Under the pieces are notes generated by a model. The model saw nothing but the letters and a program-made list of their open reading frames with translations, had not been told where the DNA came from and ran no database searches. Source: Tenrec ecaudatus (lineage: Eukaryota; Chordata; Mammalia; Afrosoricida; Tenrecidae). From it: a stretch of 64,000 bases of DNA. The stretch's first letter is position 1. The number at the start of each line of letters is the position of its first letter. The translations under genes were made by a program, and so were the position numbers. Location: assembly GCF_050624435.1 (NCBI RefSeq), contig NC_134536.1, forward strand, positions 128,286,758 to 128,350,757, written 5' to 3'. Below are positions 33,003 to 44,140 of the stretch, in pieces.

Positions 33003-34061
33003 TTTTTTTTTTTTAACAATTTATTAGGGGCTCATACAACTCTTATCACAGTCCATGCATATACATACATCAATTGTATGAAGCACATCTGTACATTCTT
33101 TGCCCTAACCATTTTCTTTTTTTTCTCCTCTTCTTTTTTTACATTTTATTAGGGACTCATACAACTCTTATCACAGTCCACACATATACATACATCAATT
33201 GTATAAAGCACATCCATACATTCCCTGCCCCAATCATTCTCAAAGCATTTGCTCTCCACTTAAGCCCTTTGCATCTGGTCCTCTTTTTTTTTTCCCTCCC
33301 TCCCCGCTCCCCCCTCCCTCATGTGCCCTTGGTAATTTATACATCGTTATTTTGTCATATCTTGCCCTATCCGGAGTCTCCCTTCCCCCCCTTCTCCGCC
33401 ATCCCTCCCCCAGGGAAGAGGTCACATGTGGATCCTTGTAATCAGTTCCCCCTTTCCAACCCACTCACCCTCCACTCTCCCAGCATCGCCCCTCACACCC
33501 TTGGTCCTGAAGGTATCATCCACCCTGGATTCCCTGTGCCTCCAGCCTTCATATGTACCAGTGTACAGCCTCTGCCCTATCCAGCCCTGCAAGGTAGAAT
33601 TCGGATCATGGTAGTTGGGGGGAGGAAGCATCCAGGATCTGGGGGAAAGCTGTGTTCTTCATCGGTACTACCTCGCACCCTAATTAACCCATCTCCTCTC
33701 CTAAACCCCTCTATGAGGGGATCTCCATTGGCCGACATTTGGGCCTTGGGTCTCCACTCTGCACTTCCCCCTTCATTTAATATGGTATATATATACATAT
33801 ATACATATATACATATACACACATATACACATACATACACACACTTATATCTTTTTTTTTTTTTTTGCATGATGCCTTATACCTGGTCCCTTGGCACCTC
33901 GTGATCGCACTGGCCGGTGTGCTTCTTCCATGTGGGCGTTTTTGCTTCTGAGCTAGATGGCCGCTTGTTCACCTTCAAGCCTTTAAGACCCCAGACACTA
34001 TCTCTTTTGATAGCCGGGCACCATCAGCTTTCTTCGCCACATTTGCTTATGCACCCACTTG
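33003..34061 (-). mobile_element. LINE (L1-type) 3' UTR inserted in AfroSINE
   Basis: Poly(T) start on the plus strand, then two successive copies of the 3' terminus (about 33015-33115 and 33140-33245) and the shared 3' UTR to 'atttgcttatgcacccac'. It is flanked by perfect 17-bp copies of CCCAGACTGTAATTCTT at 32986-33002 and 34062-34078. 5'-truncated, no coding sequence. Confidence 0.92.
33778..33846. repeat. (TATACA)n/(CA)n microsatellite
   Basis: Alternating TA/CA repeats inside the LINE 3' UTR, followed by a 14-bp T-run at 33852-33866. Confidence 0.85.
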
Positions 34062-34185
34062 CCCAGACTGTAATTCTTGACAGGACTAGAAAGATGGTCT
34101 TTCTCCCTCGGAGCGGCTGGTGGTTCGAACCATGGACCTTGTGGTTAGCACCCCAATGAGTAACCTCTATGTCACCAGGGCCCCT
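34062..34185 (-). mobile_element. AfroSINE, right piece (split by LINE)
   Basis: Resumes exactly at the duplicated target and runs through 'cggctggtggttcgaacc' to the head end 'gtcaccagggcccctc'. Confidence 0.85.
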
Positions 34186-34214
34186 CAAGTCCTAACTGTT
34201 CACCCGTGTTAAGC

Positions 34215-34425
34215 ATTTTACTACAGGTCAGGCGCTCCCCTGGATGCTTTTCGTGCTTCAACTCATTTAATTCAACCAACTAGGTTCTGTTATTGGCCTC
34301 GTGTTACAGATGAAGAAATTGAGGCCCAGAGTGACTCAGAAACTTGCCTGGCATCTCACAGTTACTGTGTGGCAGGGCTGGGTTCTGAACCCAGTCTGAA
34401 TGCAGAGTATCTGCTCCCAATGATT
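34215..34425 (-). mobile_element. MIR SINE
   Basis: Long, good antisense match: 'caactcatttaattcaacc', 'gttacagatgaagaaattgagg', 'gtgtggcagggctgggttctg', 'aacccagtctgaatgcag'. Confidence 0.8.
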
Positions 34426-34448
34426 TAAATCATCTTCCAGGTCCACGG

Positions 34449-34660
34449 TACGGGAGCCCCTGTGGTGTAGTGGTTATGTGTCAGGCTGCCAACCGCACTG
34501 TCATCAGTTCGAAACCACCAGCTGATCCAAGGGAAAAAGCAGAGGCTTTGTACTCCGGTAAAGAGTTGCAGTCTCAGGAAACCCAGAGGGAAGGTCTACC
34601 TGCCCTGTAGGCTCGCTAGGAGACAGAACTGACTCCATGGCAGTGAGCTTGGGTTTTAGA
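34449..34660 (+). mobile_element. AfroSINE copy
   Basis: Full order from 'gggagcccctgtggtgtagtgg' through 'catcagttcgaaaccaccagc' to 'gaactgactccatggcagtg'. Confidence 0.9.
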
Positions 34661-35667
34661 GTCACCAACATAAAGTCTGTTACATCAAGGGAGGGAGCCT
34701 CCCCAGCATTGAGGGGAGCAGAGCCCAGCCCAGGCCCGAGGTGAGAGGGGAAAGATAGGCATGTGGACCCTCCTACCCCTGAGAGTTTTCAAGGACAGGG
34801 CGACAATTCTCAGACCAGGTCTGCTTGGAGGCAGGGGACTTGGAGCAGGTCACCTTCCAAGTCTCCACCCTCTTCTGACTGTCACCTGAGCCGAGGGCAG
34901 CAGTCTTTGGGGTCCTTCTGTGGGTCAGTGTGAAGCAGCCACTGAGACCGGTGCTTACTGCCAGGGTGGAACTATGGTCCTGCAGGAAGACCAATGTTGG
35001 CCTGTCCCCCTGCCCAGCAGACAGAGGCCTCACCAAACCTCCAACCCAGAGTGAATGTCGCCCTTCCCCACTGACACAGACAGTCCTCACCCAGGCACAC
35101 ACACTGCCGTCTCCGCAGGAGTTGGGGTGGAGGGGGGGAACACCCTCAGCTTCTAAATATAGCCGTCAATCCACATCCCAGCAAGTCCATTCATTCTGCA
35201 GCCCACAGGCTTGCACGGAGCTCGCTAAGCTTCAGGCCCTGTGTTTGGTACCAGGGCTGCAGGGTTCCTTAAAGCCAGTCACCAAGTGCCCAGAAATGGC
35301 TCCTCAAGGAGTCCACAGAGTTCACAGCTAGCCGGCTGGGAAGGATCTGGGCAGGCCTGAGGGACACAGGAGACCGAAAGGCAGGTGACCCTTGAGCTGA
35401 ACCTTGAAAGAAAGGTGCAGGAGGTTAGGAGGAGCAGAGGAGGGAGCTTCCCAGGCTGCAGCCCGAGTCCAGCCTAGAGGGGCTGAAGGTCACCTGGGAA
35501 GTAGGTCATCTGGGGCGAGCAGTGTGTGGAGCCACGGACAAGGCTCCCCCGGGGCAAGGAAATAAGCAGAAGCCTAGGGGCCACGCAGACCCCTCCGGGG
35601 CCAGGCTTGTCCTGCAGGAGAAAGAGAACCAGCGATGGGCAGGACGCAAGGGACCTCATGGCCTCCT
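34661..35667. other. unique noncoding sequence
   Basis: About 1 kb with no recognised repeat or protein domain. Frames up to 133 aa show no family resemblance. Confidence 0.4.
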
Positions 35668-35864
35668 GCTCACTGCCATCCAGTCAACACTGACCATAGC
35701 AACCCTGCAGGACAGGGTAATCTGTTCCTGCTACGCATTTCCAAAACCGTAACTGTTTACAGGAGCAGAAAGCCCCGTCTTGCTCCCATTGAGTGCCTGG
35801 TGGTTTTGATCCGCCGACCTTTCAGATCGCAGCCCGTGTAACCATGACACCACCAGGGCTCCTG
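35668..35864 (-). mobile_element. AfroSINE copy
   Basis: Tail 'gccatccagtcaacactgacc', core 'gcaggacagggtaatctg', head end 'catgacaccaccagggctcct'. Confidence 0.85.
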
Positions 35865-35970
35865 TGGCACCCTAGTGGTTCAAAAGCTCACAGAGGCAGG
35901 GAAGGGAAGAACAGAAGGGGGAGCCGGGAGGACTGGCCTGCAGGAGGGCTTGTCAGTGAGTGAGACCCAC

Positions 35971-36469
35971 TGTGGAAGTTACATCACCTGGTGTCAATTT
36001 GAGACTATTAAGCGAAGGGGTGGAGTCTAGTCTGTCAATCAGCTCGCAGCTTGATAATGTCATTTGGAGGCGCTAAGGAGACAAATAGCTCCCTGGAGGC
36101 AGGACACATGCTCAGACCCTGTGAGACATTACTGACATTGAGCCTGATGGAGTTACGCTGATACAGTCAGAGCCCTGGAGCTGGAGGAGCCACGTGGAGA
36201 CCCCTGCCAGAACTGAGATGCTTCTACCACCACTGGATCCACAAGACTTTCCACCCACTGGCTTGTGATCTTCCTGTATTCGGCGTCATTGCATGAGTCT
36301 GAAGAGGACTTTATGGATTGGTATTGGACATATGGGCTAATATCAGACTTATGGACTTGATCTGGACTGGGATCTTTTCTCAATATTCAATTGCTCTTGT
36401 ATATACAGCTCTTTCTTATACTCATGAGTGTCTCTATGAATTTGTTTCTCTAGTCCCCAGACTAGCACA
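35971..36469 (+). mobile_element. ERVL-like solo LTR with 5-bp target duplication
   Basis: TGTGGAAGTTACATCACC to CCAGACTAGCACA, 499 bp, flanked by CCCAC at 35966-35970 and 36470-36474. Same subgroup as the LTRs of the 20168-24704 provirus ('agcttgataatgtcatttgg'). A 5-bp duplication fits ERVL-type integrase. Confidence 0.88.
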
Positions 36470-36681
36470 CCCACAGTCACCAGCTCCTTCTATTCCCCAT
36501 GTCAGACAGACGGCCACATGACTGCGTCCTCTGCGTGTGTTACAACCATGCTAGAAGGAAAGGATGAGGCGCCCCGCGTGGCTGCGTCTCCCCATTGTCC
36601 CAGACTCTGAAGGTGTGGACTGCTTGATGCCCCTGGGGCCAGGATCCCCAAAGACAGCAACCCACTGCTATCAACTGTAAC

Positions 36682-36880
36682 CCGGAGCCGTGGTGGTGCA
36701 GTGGTTACACGTAGGGTCTAATCCTCAAGGTCAGCCGTTAGAAACCACCAGCCGCTCTTCAGGAGAAACGTTGCAGTCGGTGAAAAGTTAGTCTTGGAAA
36801 CGCACAGGCCGCTGCTCCAGCCTGCCCTATAGGGTCACTTGAGCTCAATGTCGTGGAGTTTGGCTTGGCCCCTATTTTAC
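36682..36880 (+). mobile_element. AfroSINE copy
   Basis: Head 'ggagccgtggtggtgcagtgg', 'gttagaaaccaccagccgc', tail 'agctcaatgtcgtggagttt' with small deletions. Confidence 0.8.
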
Positions 36881-38489
36881 ACAATAAAATAAAACACTCT
36901 GTGTTACAAGTGAAACACAGAGAGGTGACATGACAGCATTAAGGTCCCCCCTGGGTCGGCCCTGCCATGCAGACTCAAGTCCAGGCCATCTGGATCCTTT
37001 CGTTCATTTGCTGTTGTTGTGGGGTTCTGCCGAGTCCCCTCCAGCTCAGCGACCCCTCTGCACAACGTGCCCTATGTCTGAGCCCCGGGCAGCAGCCACT
37101 GTCTGGATCCAACTCACTGAGATGCTGCTTCTGCTCCCGCTGGTCTGCTTTACCAAGCGTGGCATCCTTCTCCGGGGACTGGTCCCCCCGCATCAGCTCT
37201 ACTGTGAGGGGTCAGCTCTTCCCAGGTCGTCTGCGTCTGCGGAGTGCCTTCCAACCAGAGGCGTCTGTTCTCTGGCTCTCTATCAGACAATGGCCCACTG
37301 CTTTTCCTAAGGTTTCCCATGGCTGCTCCCTCCCAAGTGGTCCTTCTTCTTGCTCTATCTAACTCTGGAGGATCCGATGACGCCAGGGGGAGCCTGCTGG
37401 CATTTGAGATGCCCGAGGACTAGTTGCAAGCCATCACAGCATCCTGCAGGCCGCCACAGGATGACAAACTGGCAGACGCGTGAGGACGGTTCCTTCATTT
37501 AACAAATGCTTATGGAGTGCCTGATGCACTGCCCATGGGGGCCCACCATGACGCTGAGAGAGGAGGCTGGGCCCCAAGATAATGCTGACGCAGCAGCTGA
37601 CAGACAGAGCAAGTGCTCTGCAGAGAAGCTGATGGCTTCTGTGGCTCGTGAGTCCCTCACTGGACAGAGGACCCGGGCCCCTGGCCCGCAGCCCCTCCCA
37701 CTGGGCTGTGTGCCCAGTCTCTTGGAAGCTCTGCCCATCTGTGTCCTGGGAGAGGAGCGTGAGGCCGATCCTGCCCAGCAGGTCTCACGCAGGACACAGA
37801 GAAAATGCCGTTGTTCCTTCCCCGGACCCAGTCCCACCCTGACCTCTCAGGGAGGTTTCTTAGGCCTGGGGACCAGAGCACATACTTTAGGGAAAGGAGC
37901 GGGGACACTGGGGCAGCCGGCCATGCTCCCTCCTGAGGGGCCAGCAATCATGACCCAGCTGCAGGCAGGGGTGGAAGGAACCGGCTTCAGTGTTGAAATC
38001 CCACACACACAGCTGCTCTAGATAGGCAGGCCAGAGCCACCTCTAAAATATGGCCGTGAACCTGCGGGTGGGGGAGCAGTGCGGAGGGGGGAGGGATCTT
38101 GGGGGGGGGGTCTGGAATTCATAGGCCAAGGGCAAGAAAAGCATCGCCTGGGTTTGTCTGCAGAGCCTTGTCCTACTCCCAATCTGTTCCTTGCTCCTCT
38201 CCCTTTTCCCAAGCTCCTCCCTGGAGCACCATGCCCCCTGAGAAGCCTTCCTGAAGAGGTGAAGAGGGGCACTTCTCTCTGAACGCACGTGGATGCAGAC
38301 ACAGACGGACCTCCACCTGCAACGTGATTCGTGCCTTTTCACCTGCAACCTTCCAGGAAAATCAGCGCTGCAAAAACCGCCCCACGGTTCACCTGCAACG
38401 CGGCCACCCACTCGGAGCATCAGCAGGAACCTCCGTGGGTGGCTCAGTTGGAGGACCACTGAGGCCCTGGTCGGACCCCAACGGCTTTT
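36881..38489. other. mostly unique GC-rich noncoding sequence
   Basis: Apart from an L2 motif at about 37490-37540, no repeat or exon is recognised. A 171-aa frame (37506-38021) begins in the L2 motif and has no domain. Confidence 0.4.
37485..37590 (+). mobile_element. L2 LINE fragment
   Basis: 'tcatttaacaaatgcttatgg' and 'agtgcctgatgcactgccc' match the conserved L2 3' motif. Confidence 0.5.
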
Positions 38490-38705
38490 GTTGCAGGTCC
38501 ACCCACAGCGGGCAGGTGGGCAGCGGAAGCCGACTCCAAGTCAGCTTAACAGGATGTTGTTCAACTACATGGGGAAAAGACAGGGTTTCCGGTTCCCACA
38601 AGCGTTAGTCTCCGGAGCTCACAGGGGCAGTTCTACCCTGTCCTATACAGTCACTGCGAGTTGGCATCGCCTCGTGGGCAGTGAGTTTGGTTTGGGCTTT
38701 GGTTC
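38490..38705 (+). mobile_element. AfroSINE copy
   Basis: The right half is clear ('ggggcagttctaccctgtcc', 'gagttggcatcgcctcgtgg'); the head before 38580 is badly diverged. Confidence 0.7.
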
Positions 38706-38770
38706 AAATGAATATTAGCATGTGCCATGGTGTGACCCTGGTTTACAAGTGCTTCCACCCAAATGGGAAA

Positions 38771-38962
38771 CAAACTCACTGCCAACAAGTGGATTCCGAC
38801 TCATGGCGTCCCTATAGGACAGGGTAGAACTGCCTCGCTGGGTTTCTGAGACTGTAACTCTTTACGGGAGTAGAAAGCCTCCTCGTTGTCATGCAGAACA
38901 GCTGGTTTAGAACCGCTAACCTTTATGGTTCCGGCCTAATGCATAACCCCTACGCCAGAACA
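38771..38962 (-). mobile_element. AfroSINE copy
   Basis: Very well preserved: 'aagtggattccgactcatgg', 'ataggacagggtagaactgcc', 'gtaactctttacgggagtag', head 'gcataacccctacgccag'. Confidence 0.88.
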
Positions 38963-39123
38963 GTGGCTGCAAACTGGAATGACCTGCAGATCTTCTGAAA
39001 CTACTGATGCCCGATTGACTGCCTACACCAATGACATCTGCATCTCTGAGGAGGATTCCCAGGCACCAGCATTTTTGAAAGCGCCCTAGAAGATTCCACT
39101 GCACAGCCCAGGTTGAGAACCGT
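38963..39123 (-). mobile_element. MER5-like hAT-Charlie remnant
   Basis: 'caaactggaatgacctgcag', 'cccaggcaccagcatttttg' and the end 'cccaggttgagaaccg' follow MER5A order. Old, non-coding. Confidence 0.6.
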
Positions 39124-39301
39124 AATCTGGACCAGCCTCTATCTAATGCAGGTGGGAAGGCGGGTGTGCAGATAACCGGGATGGCTGGAGGAGTACAAAC
39201 CAGGCATCTTGATGTGAGCACTAAGCTGGGGGACCTACAGGCCTGTGCGGAGCAGGTTGAGACCCAGGACAGGTGCACAGCCCACCATCCCAATGCGCCT
39301 C

Positions 39302-39797
39302 TGTGGTAGTTACATCATCTGTTGTCAATTTGGGACTGTTCAGAGTGAAGGGGTGGAGTTTAGCCTGTCAATCAGGTCGCTGCTTGATGACCTCATTTGG
39401 AGCCACAAAGGAGATAAATAGCTCACGGGAGGCGGGCTCCCTGCGAGACATTCCTGTTGACAAGACACATGGAGTTGCACTAGTGCCATGGAGCTGAAGG
39501 AGCCGGTGGAGACCCCTGCCAGTGCTGAGATGCTTCTACCACCACTGGATCCACAAAACTTTCCACCCACTGGCCTGTGATCTTCCTGCATTCAGTGTCA
39601 TTGCATGTGTTGGCATGAGTCTAGAGAAGAATTTACAAACTGGTCCTAGATATATGCGCTAATATCGGACTTATGGACTTGATTTGGACTGGGCTGGGGT
39701 GTTTTCTGAATGTACAGTTACTCTTTCTAGAAAGCTCTTTTCTATACACATGTGAGTGTCTATGAATTTGTTTCTCTAGTCCACCCGGATTAACTCA
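39302..39797 (+). mobile_element. ERVL-like solo LTR
   Basis: TGTGGTAGTTACATCATC to CCGGATTAACTCA, closest by eye to 35971-36469. GCCTC precedes the LTR (39297-39301) and recurs at 39806-39810, beyond a small 'aactcactaactc' duplication, so the target duplication may be displaced. Confidence 0.8.
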
Positions 39798-39916
39798 CTA
39801 ACTCGGCCTCCTTTAGACAGCCCCTGAGGCTGAAGGCCTGAGGGCAGAGCCCGATCTGGAAATTCTCCAGGCTTGGACACAAGCCTGGATTTAACAGGAG
39901 CTCGGGAAGGCTGGGC

Positions 39917-40118
39917 AGGAACCTGGTGGCACAGCGGTTAAGCACTCAGCTACGGACAGAAGGATTGGAGGCTTGAATCCGCCACCCACTTCCACAGCAA
40001 AAGGATGCAGCAAGCTGCTTCCACACGATTATAACCTTGGCAGCCTCCTGGGAGGTTCTAATCCACCCTACAAGGTCACCTTGAGGCGGAACCAACTTGA
40101 TGGCAGTGAGCGGGTGGA
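39917..40118 (+). mobile_element. AfroSINE copy
   Basis: Head 'gaacctggtggcacagcgg', tail 'cggaaccaacttgatggcag'; the middle is diverged. Confidence 0.8.
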
Positions 40119-40573
40119 GGGGGCAGAAGAGGAGGAAGGGTGGAGCTTGAGGCTGGGACCCCATGAGGCCAAAGAGCTGGGGCCAGGGGCGCACGTGATG
40201 TCCTGACCCCACCCTGTGGGGCCTCAGCATTCCCTGTCCTGCACTCCACCCTCCCGATGACGCACAGACCCCTGCCCCCCCACCTCCCCATGCTCACCCC
40301 GATGGGGAGGGGACTTGTCTCGCTCTGGAGTCCTGATAGGTCTGAGCGATCTCAGGAGGTCCACTGGGAGCCGCGTGAGCCCCCCCACCCCCCATCCAGG
40401 CTGAGCTGTGGGGCATACACCCCAAACAGGAAGAGGTGGCCTGGGAGCCGGGAGTCTGGATTTAGAACATTTGTGGACAAACTGCCCCCTTGAGGGAGAC
40501 AGTTCAGAGGGGAGTCAGGCAAGCGTTTGCAAAGGAGCCACTCTTGTGCCCACTTCGTCCTCTCTCTTCTAAC
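40119..40573. other. unique noncoding sequence
   Basis: Nothing recognised. Confidence 0.35.
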
Positions 40574-40745
40574 CCAGTGGTTCTGAACCCTGACCACACC
40601 GGGAACCCATTGGAGGGGTGTTTTCACAAATGCTGACACCTGGGCACCAGCCCCTGGGGCTCTTCGGTCGCTGATTCTAGGTGGGGTCTGGCACCTTCTC
40701 CTGAGAGCTCCCCAGACCATGCTACAAGTGCAACCCAGAGCCAGA
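40574..40745 (+). mobile_element. MER5-like hAT-Charlie remnant
   Basis: Starts 'cagtggttctgaaccctg' and continues 'gaacccattggaggggtg', 'ctgacacctgggcaccag', 'cgctgattctaggtgggg'. Distinct in sequence from the SPIN copies despite the similar end. Confidence 0.6.
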
Positions 40746-41787
40746 ACCTGGCCCAGTGGAATGCCCTCACCAGACAGGACACTGAACTCTCCCTGGGCAG
40801 AGGGCAAGGCAGAGGCTGCCCTGCCGGGGGCATGGAAGAGTGGTCATCACTGAGACCCCCCACCTTCACGTCTGTCCATCAGCACACCACCACACAGCAG
40901 ACAGGGCAATCGGGAGGTCGGAGAAGAGGATGGACAGGTGCTAGGTGGAATGGTCCCTCCCCAAGCCTTGGGCACATGGTAGAGCCTCTCAGAGCCTCCT
41001 GTCCGCTCTATAAGAGGGCGAGAGCGTGGCCATCTGGGAGATTCTTGTGACAAAGAAATGATGTCATCCACACAGTCCCGAGCTTGTGGTGAGCAATTCA
41101 GAGAAAGAGCAGGCGGAGTCAGTGGGACGCGCTGACCACAGCGCTGGACTCGGCCGCGCTCCAGGAGGAAGACAGACTTGGGACGGGGCTGCCCTCGGGC
41201 CTCTCCTTCCCAGACAGATGCAGGGGGACAGATGCACAGGGCATGAGCTCAGGATTTATACCGATCATAAACAGGAAAACAGGGATGGGATTAAATATTT
41301 ACATGGTATGCAGGCTTCGGGATGAAAACATTAGCGAGGAGGACAGAGAGGAAGGGGAGGAGGGGCCGGCAGACATACGGAGAGTGTAAATGTTAGTAAA
41401 AGGAGGGCTGATTCCATCCAAACATCTGTTTCCAATACACCAAAAGGAGAGGGACAAGGACCAGAGGGGAGCCCCCTGTCCAGGCCCAGGGGGAGGGTGG
41501 CAGAAGCCCAGGCCCCACTGCCCCTTCCCTGGGAACCTTGTTTGTCCTGCTGGAAAAAGCTGGATGAGACTCGCAGACAACAGTCCTGGGGTTACAAACG
41601 AGACCAGTGCAGGCCGGGTCTTGAGGTCAAAGCAGCACGTTTATCGGGACAGGTGTGTCCCTCCTGACTTTGGTGCCCGGAAAGGCTCGGAGCCTTTTCT
41701 GTCCGTTCAAAGCGGTAGGTGCAGTCAGAGAGGGTGATTGGGGTGAAGGGGCTATGGGTTGGTTCGGTCGACTCAAAAAAACCAAAC
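40746..41787. other. unique noncoding sequence
   Basis: No repeat or known domain. A less GC-rich island at 41258-41320 ('ggattaaatatttacatgg') stands out. Confidence 0.35.
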
Positions 41788-41965
41788 ACCAAACACAGAG
41801 TCATTGAGCGCAGGCTGACTCGTCTTGACCCTGCAGAGCAGGGATGGTCACTGCTGAAGGCAGGACAAAGTCCCATCTTCCTCCTGAAGAGCGGCTGTGG
41901 GGGTTGAACCGGTGACTTTGCGCTTGGCAGCCCAGCACCTAACCACGATGCCACAGGGCTCCCCG
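41788..41965 (-). mobile_element. AfroSINE copy
   Basis: Core 'cctgcagagcagggatgg', head 'ggttgaaccggtgactttg' and end 'gatgccacagggctcccc'. The tail is eroded. Confidence 0.75.
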
Positions 41966-43117
41966 TTGTTCACAAGCAAGGACAAATGGATAAGCATTTA
42001 GAGGGCCATGCAAGTCGAGTGGATCGTAAGCACATGAGACTTGCTGTCATCAAATTATGACTCGTTAGTCTAAATTGCCGTCTCCAGCGGGCGGGGAGCC
42101 TGGAAAGTAGAAATCATTTGTTGCCAGGACCCTGTTTGTTTGCTCTTTCTGTGGCTCCCTCTGTCCTCAAGCCCTTCCCCTCCCTTTCTGCCTTCCCTGG
42201 CCTCCTGGGTCCCTCCCTGCTTTGTGGGCTCTGCTTCCCCCATCCCTGTGCTCCCACTTTCCGGGGCCGATTGCAGCCCGTGTCCATGGGAGGGGCAGGT
42301 GGTACCACAAGGGTTGGCCTACCCTCAGGGCTTGCTCTCCTGCCAGCTCTCTGACCTGCTTAGAGAGCAGAGAAAGCCCTTCCATGAGTGCCCGTTGAAG
42401 TCAGACCAATTGACGGATGGACGGACAGGAGCTCTGTCTCTAACTGTGTCACTTTAGCCACATCCTTGTCCTCTCTGAAGCCGGGAGGCCATTCCAGAAA
42501 AGGAGGCCCCTCAATGTGCCCTTTCTGTCCCCAACCTCCCCGCCAGGACTGCTTGAGGGTGGGAGGAGGCAGCACTGGGATGGGAGATGGCCAGCCGTGC
42601 TGGCCCTCACAGAGATCCAGGGTCCTGGAAGTCCTGGGCAAGATGCCTCCAAAGATGCCACCACCCAGGCCTGCACACACTTTTTCTTCTGGAAAGGAGG
42701 CGATTGATCGGGGCCCAGCCCCAGGTGAAAGGTGGGAAGAGCGCCTCCTTCCTCTCCCTTTGCTCGGGACACTACCTGCCAGAGACGTGAGAGAAGCCAA
42801 GAGGCCCCTCTGGCCCTCCCCATGGAGGGTAGGCACGGTTCTTGGCCTGGCTAGTCCAGGGGATCCAGTATCCAAAACTCTTCTCTGGGGCTACATGGAG
42901 GCCATGGGCAAAGAGGAAAGAAGTGGGGATCTTCCCAAACATCTCCTTCCCTCTCTCCCCAGCCCTCTCCCTCTCCCCTGACCCCCAGCCCTGTCCCCTT
43001 CCTGTAAAGAGATCTCAGTCTTCATCCAGTGTGAGGGGAGTGGCCCTGGGGGTGTGGTCTGCATCAACTTTTATCTTAAAGGAGATAAGGGATAGATAGC
43101 ACTTTGCCCTGCCTGGA
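41966..43117. other. unique noncoding sequence
   Basis: GC-rich, with overlapping frames up to 197 aa on both strands and no recognisable domain. An AT-richer segment at 41990-42080 is repeat-free. Confidence 0.4.
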
Positions 43118-43850
43118 GGTCCCCACATGCACTTGATGCTTGTGGTCTCGACCCAGCATTGGCTGCCTGGCAGACCAATGAGTGGTTTTTGCGCCTCGCC
43201 CATCAACAGGCCCCCACAGGCTGAGAGAGCATCTCTCCCTCCTAATTGTCCTCGGGAGTGGGCTTAACCATGTCTTGACTGGGGATGAGGTCACGACATT
43301 CTATATGCAGCCCTTAATCAGGACTGACAGCAAGATGCTAACGGACATCACGATCACGCACCCTGCTGGGCTCATGGACGCCTTGAGCACTGAGCAGACA
43401 GGGGAGTATTTCCGCCTGACCGGTGGCCCCAAAGGCCCTTCTACTGTCTGCCGTATCTCAGCTGTGCAAAGTGAGGAAGGTATCTGTTGGTGCAAAGGGG
43501 TTCTCACACCTGCCGACCCCTGATGCTGAAACCATGTGGTGCCCAGACCCTCTCACAGAGGAGGATGACACAGTCGTGATCGATTTGACGGCAGGCCTGT
43601 GAGTTCATCAAATTCGACACAGGCCGTGTCCAGACGGTGATCCGTGGGGCTAGTCTTTCCTGTGTTGGCATGACCACCCGCAGAGAAAGACACGCTGGCT
43701 CTTTTGATGCCGTGCACATGAAGGATGCCAATGTGAACAGCTCTGCCACCCACTGGCGTGCCGACATTTTTGTCACTCACTGGCAAGGGTGCCACTCTCT
43801 CTGTAGAGCGAGGCAGGAGGCTGTCTGCACAACAGATCAATGGCTATGTG
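43118..43850 (+). pseudogene. RPS4X: processed pseudogene of ribosomal protein S4 (RPS4X-like)
   Basis: The translation follows 40S ribosomal protein S4 from about residue 5 almost to the C-terminus with no introns, as expected of a retrocopied mRNA. Recognisable pieces are FAPRPSTGPH (43185-43214), the LTGDEV region (43278-43295) and, after breaks, [18 protein letters not shown] (43679-43732). The first part stays open until a stop at 43521. A deletion removes about nine codons near 43458, frameshifts follow, and codons for about a dozen residues near the C-terminus are missing. No poly(A) or target duplication is visible, so the copy is old. The parental gene encodes a small-subunit ribosomal protein; this copy is not expected to make protein. 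Confidence 0.88.
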
Positions 43851-43899
43851 ACGGTAGCAGTAAGGCAGCATTTCTCTCTTCCGATAAACCAATGAATTC

Positions 43900-44140
43900 C
43901 AGAGAGAGAGAAGTGGGGGACCTACAGCCACACTAAGAAGGAAGAGCATGTCCTTTGGACCCAGGGTCCCTGTGCTGGAAGCCTCCGAGTACCAGGAGAC
44001 AAAAGGGGAGCCAGCCCTGAGGGATTTGGACTTCTAGCCCCTAAACTGCAAGGAAACCAATTTAAATGTCTGTTAAAGCCACTCTTGTATCATTTCTGTT
44101 ACAGCAGCATCGGATCACCAAGACACTCCAACTTCCTCTG
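43900..44140 (+). mobile_element. MLT1-like LTR, 3' half
   Basis: 'gaagcctccgagtaccagg', 'tttggacttctagcccctaa', 'tgtctgttaaagccac' and 'tttctgttacagcagc' follow the 3' half of MLT1-type LTRs. It lies just after the RPS4X pseudogene. Confidence 0.6.

Noticed and set aside
42388..42981. 197-aa plus frame
   Set aside because: No family resemblance; equally long frames on the minus strand; no splice or start context.
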